64,000 bases of DNA from Thioalkalivibrio thiocyanodenitrificans ARhD 1 (GTDB taxonomy: Bacteria; Pseudomonadota; Gammaproteobacteria; Ectothiorhodospirales; Ectothiorhodospiraceae): the NCBI RefSeq assembly GCF_000378965.1, contig NZ_KB900536.1:941583-1005582 (forward strand). The letters run 5' to 3'. A model generated the notes under the pieces. That model had not been told where the DNA came from. It was given only the letters and a program-made list of their open reading frames with translations, and made no database searches. The translations under genes and the position numbers were made by a program. How positions within the stretch are numbered: the first letter of the stretch is position 1; every line of letters begins with the position of its first letter. Below, piece by piece: positions 62,024-64,000 of the stretch.

Positions 62024-62198
62024 TCAGAACTGTTTGGAAAGCCCTGCCTGCCTCAATACGGCGTTTGCCGTGTGCCGAGAAATTACGCTCAGTGATGGGG
62101 CTGTACCAAATCTCATGATCACCTTTTCCCTGGCGTACGAAGTTACATCCCGCATCACGCAAAACGCGTTTCAGGTCCGGGGTAAAGCTACCCCCCAT
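62024..62198 (-). pseudogene. Frameshifted HicA-like toxin
   Basis: Reading from ATG 62198: MGGSFTPDLKRVLRDAGCNF, VRQGKGDHEIWYSPITERNF, in HicA style with the catalytic His in GDHEIW. After NFS the frame shifts: the alternative frame continues RHTANAVLRQAGLSKQF and stops at 62024, the normal HicA ending. A deletion of the usual linking codons with a frame change has therefore inactivated the toxin. The start overlaps the antitoxin stop by one base (TGATG). Confidence 0.75.
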
Positions 62199-62440
62199 CA
62201 GCTCGCCAGGCGGACGCTATCGTGGCGCTCCGCAATGACTTCGAACGGCAGTTCATCGTTCTCTGTCTGCGGGGTAATGCCATTGGCTTCCAGTAGTTCG
62301 GGGATGAGTACGCGCAGCTTTTCAGTGAGAGCTTCGATGGTATCCGCCTCGGTCACCAGGCCCGGCACATCATCGCTTTCTGCGGCCCAGACCTTTGCGT
62401 CTGGATCCCACAAGGCATTGATGCGAATGACGGTAGCCAT
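62198..62440 (-). CDS. HicB-like (DUF1902) antitoxin
   Basis: 80 residues from ATG 62440 (MATVIRINALWDPDAKVWAA). The DVPGLVTEADTIEALTEKLR segment is the DUF1902/HicB fold, and ELLEANGITPQTENDELPFEV follows. Antitoxin-first order. Its toxin is frameshifted. Confidence 0.82.
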   Translation of the reverse strand: MATVIRINALWDPDAKVWAAESDDVPGLVTEADTIEALTEKLRVLIPELLEANGITPQTENDELPFEVIAERHDSVRLAS

Positions 62441-62572
62441 ACTGGAGCCTCGGGTTACCCGGTTACCGGAAAAATTATAGTCAACTATGAGGAGGGCATA
62501 GCAGCAGTCTGCACCCCGATCGCTCCTCATCACCCGCCAATCCCCGCTGAACTATCTTAACCCATTGATTAT

Positions 62573-62649
62573 TGGCGCCCCGATCAGGATTCGAACCTGA
62601 GACCTTCCCCTTAGGAGGGGGACGCTCTATCCAGCTGAGCTATCGGGGC
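62573..62649 (-). tRNA. tRNA-Arg (anticodon CCT)
   Basis: 77 bases including CCA. Acceptor stem GCCCCGA, D-arm TAGCTCAGCTGGATAGAGC, anticodon loop CTCCTAA with anticodon CCT, T-arm GGTTCGAATCC and 3' CCA are all seen. Its 3' 20 bases recur at 61882-61901, marking an integration site. Confidence 0.97.
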
Positions 62650-62826
62650 GGCGGGGAGAACGCAGCACAGGATACGGGATACGGGTTGCGGGAGGGAAGC
62701 GCGGGCGCCGGCGCGTGCCGCCCGCCGCTTGCAGCGGGCACGCTTTTCCGACGTCCGACGCGGGGGAAGACGTGGCTCGGGCCGGCATGCGGCAGGGATG
62801 CCGCATGCCGGCCCGAGAGGTTGCGC

Positions 62827-63999
62827 TCAGTCGCCCGAGCCCGGGGGACCGGCGTGTTCCGGCGGCCCCGCATGATCGGGCGGCCCGGCATGGGGCGGCG
62901 GACCACCGCCCACGTCACTCACCACCTGATCATTCATGCCCAGGGTAATGGCCACGATACGGTGCGCCTCGAAGTAACTCTCGCCCTGCTCGCCCTGGGC
63001 GATGATGCGCACCCGGTCGAAGTCACCCAGGTCGGCGAGGGCACCATCGGACACCTGGCCCTGCCCGCTGATCACGAGCTGGCCGCCCTCCTCGAGCTGG
63101 ACCCAGTGAACTTCACCGTTCACGTCCACCTGCAGGGTGTCTTCGTTCTCCACGGCGATCAGTTCTCCCCTGATATTCGTGGGAGACGCGCCGAAAGCCT
63201 CGCCGTTACCGTCATCGTCATCGTCATCGTCACCTCGCAGAATCACCAGGGTCGCCGGGATCGGATTCGAGGGACCGCCGACAATGCCCATGAAGGTCAG
63301 GCCCTGCCCGTCCATGATGGCCTCGGCGCCCAACGGCTGACCCCGGTTGTCGACCACGGGGGTCTCCGGCGCCAGGGCCACCGTGCGTCCGTCGCGCAGC
63401 ACGAAGTGACCGTTCTCGTCCACGGGACCGCCGGCAGCGCCGCCACGCGTACCTACCGTCGGGCGAGTGCCCATGGTGATGCTCAGCACCTCCAGCACAC
63501 GGCGGCCATCCTCCGGATCCCGTTCAAGCAGACCCATGGCGATGAGGCGCGCGCCTTCCGTGAGGGCATCGGGACCAACCAGAGCGCCGGTAGTGTCGAA
63601 CACCGGGCTTTCATCGTTCAACGAGAGACGCACACAGGCCGTCTCGGACGCCGCTGTGGCGGGGCAGACCAGCACGCGGTCTTCCTCCGCCAGACGCACC
63701 AGGCCACTGACGCCCAGCAGCGGCGCGTCTTCCCCGGCGGTCTCCATCTCCTCGTTGTCGACGGCCTCCGGCAGCCCGTTCTCTTCACCGTTTCCGTTCT
63801 CGCCGTTGCCCTCATCCTCCTCGAAGACACGGACAAACACGACCGGACGGAAGATCAGGTTTCCGGTGCCGGTCTCCGTGATCAGCAGCGAATTCCGGGC
63901 GTCGAGATCAAGCTCCAGATAGAGCGTCTGATCCTCGGCCACGGTGAGCGGCTCCTTCGGCAAAAGGTCGATCTTGCCGCTCGGCAGCGTGGCGAACAC
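62827..63999 (-). CDS. Secreted acidic protein with DUF5666-like domains (C-terminal part)
   Basis: 390 residues; the start lies beyond the window's right edge. The N-terminal segment visible (LPKEPLTVAEDQTLYLELDLDARNSLLIT) resembles the end of a DUF4382 domain. Later segments GVSGLVRLAEEDRVL and NIRGELIAVENEDTLQVDVN with DFDRVRIIAQGE and EAHRIVAITL are DUF5666-type beta repeats. A poly-Asp run encoded by GTCATC repeats (63211-63234) and a tail of HAGPP repeats are unusual. Likely a surface or periplasmic lipoprotein; no function known. Confidence 0.72.
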   Translation of the reverse strand: MFATLPSGKIDLLPKEPLTVAEDQTLYLELDLDARNSLLITETGTGNLIFRPVVFVRVFEEDEGNGENGNGEENGLPEAVDNEEMETAGEDAPLLGVSGLVRLAEEDRVLVCPATAASETACVRLSLNDESPVFDTTGALVGPDALTEGARLIAMGLLERDPEDGRRVLEVLSITMGTRPTVGTRGGAAGGPVDENGHFVLRDGRTVALAPETPVVDNRGQPLGAEAIMDGQGLTFMGIVGGPSNPIPATLVILRGDDDDDDDGNGEAFGASPTNIRGELIAVENEDTLQVDVNGEVHWVQLEEGGQLVISGQGQVSDGALADLGDFDRVRIIAQGEQGESYFEAHRIVAITLGMNDQVVSDVGGGPPPHAGPPDHAGPPEHAGPPGSGD

Positions 64000-64000
64000 G

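Larger units (their letters stand above)
61882..62592. mobile_element. Mini-island bounded by 20-bp tRNA-Arg 3'-end direct repeats
   Basis: TGGCGCCCCGATCAGGATTC at 61882-61901 is identical to the 3' end of the tRNA-Arg gene at 62573-62592. This is the pattern left when an element integrates at a tRNA 3' end (attL/attR). Only 671 bases lie between the repeats, and they hold a hicB/DUF1902 gene and a damaged hicA. No integrase is present; it is either a remnant or a passenger cassette. Confidence 0.8.

Overview
The window is GC-rich DNA of gammaproteobacterial type. The evidence is the Pseudomonas/Chromatiales-style GTAGGAGC REP palindromes, two REP-associated tyrosine transposase (RAYT) genes and the repertoire of O-antigen genes. 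I cannot name the genus from sequence alone. It is a surface-polysaccharide super-locus: almost every ordinary gene makes activated sugars, transfers sugars, methylates glycans or exports them, and the spaces between are filled with repeats, insertion elements and toxin-antitoxin (TA) modules.

Layout. 0-8.3 kb: a WecG/TagA-type transferase, five other glycosyltransferases (GTs), a GT32-like enzyme and an FkbM methyltransferase. 8.3-12.4 kb: an intact RAYT with its AT-rich flanking repeats, then three TA modules (HicAB, HigBA-like, ParDE-like), the last with a 375-bp tandem duplication. 12.5-22.4 kb: manC, gmd and rmd (GDP-D-rhamnose), a GT4, and a four-gene operon with a UDP-xylose synthase. 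22.8-26 kb: a sigma70-like promoter and a cyclic-di-GMP-I riboswitch upstream of a secreted subtilase, followed by a protein with an S74 chaperone domain. 26-27.3 kb: an intact IS3-family element with a 3-bp target duplication. 27.4-35.4 kb: a visibly AT-richer, REP-free block of GT, methyltransferase and membrane genes. 35.5-46.9 kb: an eight-gene operon with overlapping or nearly overlapping junctions for ABC-transporter-dependent polysaccharide export (wzm, wzt with a carbohydrate-binding tail, a three-domain GT4, an FkbM methyltransferase with a 14-residue-repeat coiled coil, cysC, a DUF2304 protein, a GT4-GT2 fusion and a polytopic membrane protein). 48-50 kb: rmlA and rmlB. 50.7-55.2 kb: a PglK/MsbA-like ABC exporter, a four-helix-bundle gene among heptad repeats, and manB. 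55.3-58.1 kb: a nested set of insertions in which a RAYT gene is split by a structured MITE and by an ORF-deleted group II intron that itself carries an IS3 element. 58.4-62.6 kb: a UDP-glucuronate 4-epimerase-like gene, a HepT-MntA module, a TviB/WbpO-type dehydrogenase, a hicBA pair between a tRNA-Arg gene and a 20-bp copy of the tRNA 3' end, and the tRNA. 62.8-64 kb: the C-terminal part of a secreted acidic DUF5666-like protein.

How it fits together. ManB and ManC supply GDP-mannose, and Gmd and Rmd convert it to GDP-D-rhamnose. UXS, the epimerase and the TviB-like enzyme supply UDP-xylose, UDP-galacturonate and a UDP-HexNAc-uronate. Multi-domain GT4 enzymes probably polymerise a chain whose end is capped by the coiled-coil FkbM methyltransferase, recognised by the C-terminal domain of Wzt and exported by Wzm/Wzt. 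This parallels the WbdA/WbdD/Wzm/Wzt logic of E. coli O8/O9a and the D-rhamnan of Pseudomonas, and is inferred from gene content and order.

Most notable observations: the riboswitch-subtilase pair, the putative new chain-length terminator, the nested insertion, the MITE, the heptad-repeat element and its relic inside manC, and the small tRNA-Arg island.
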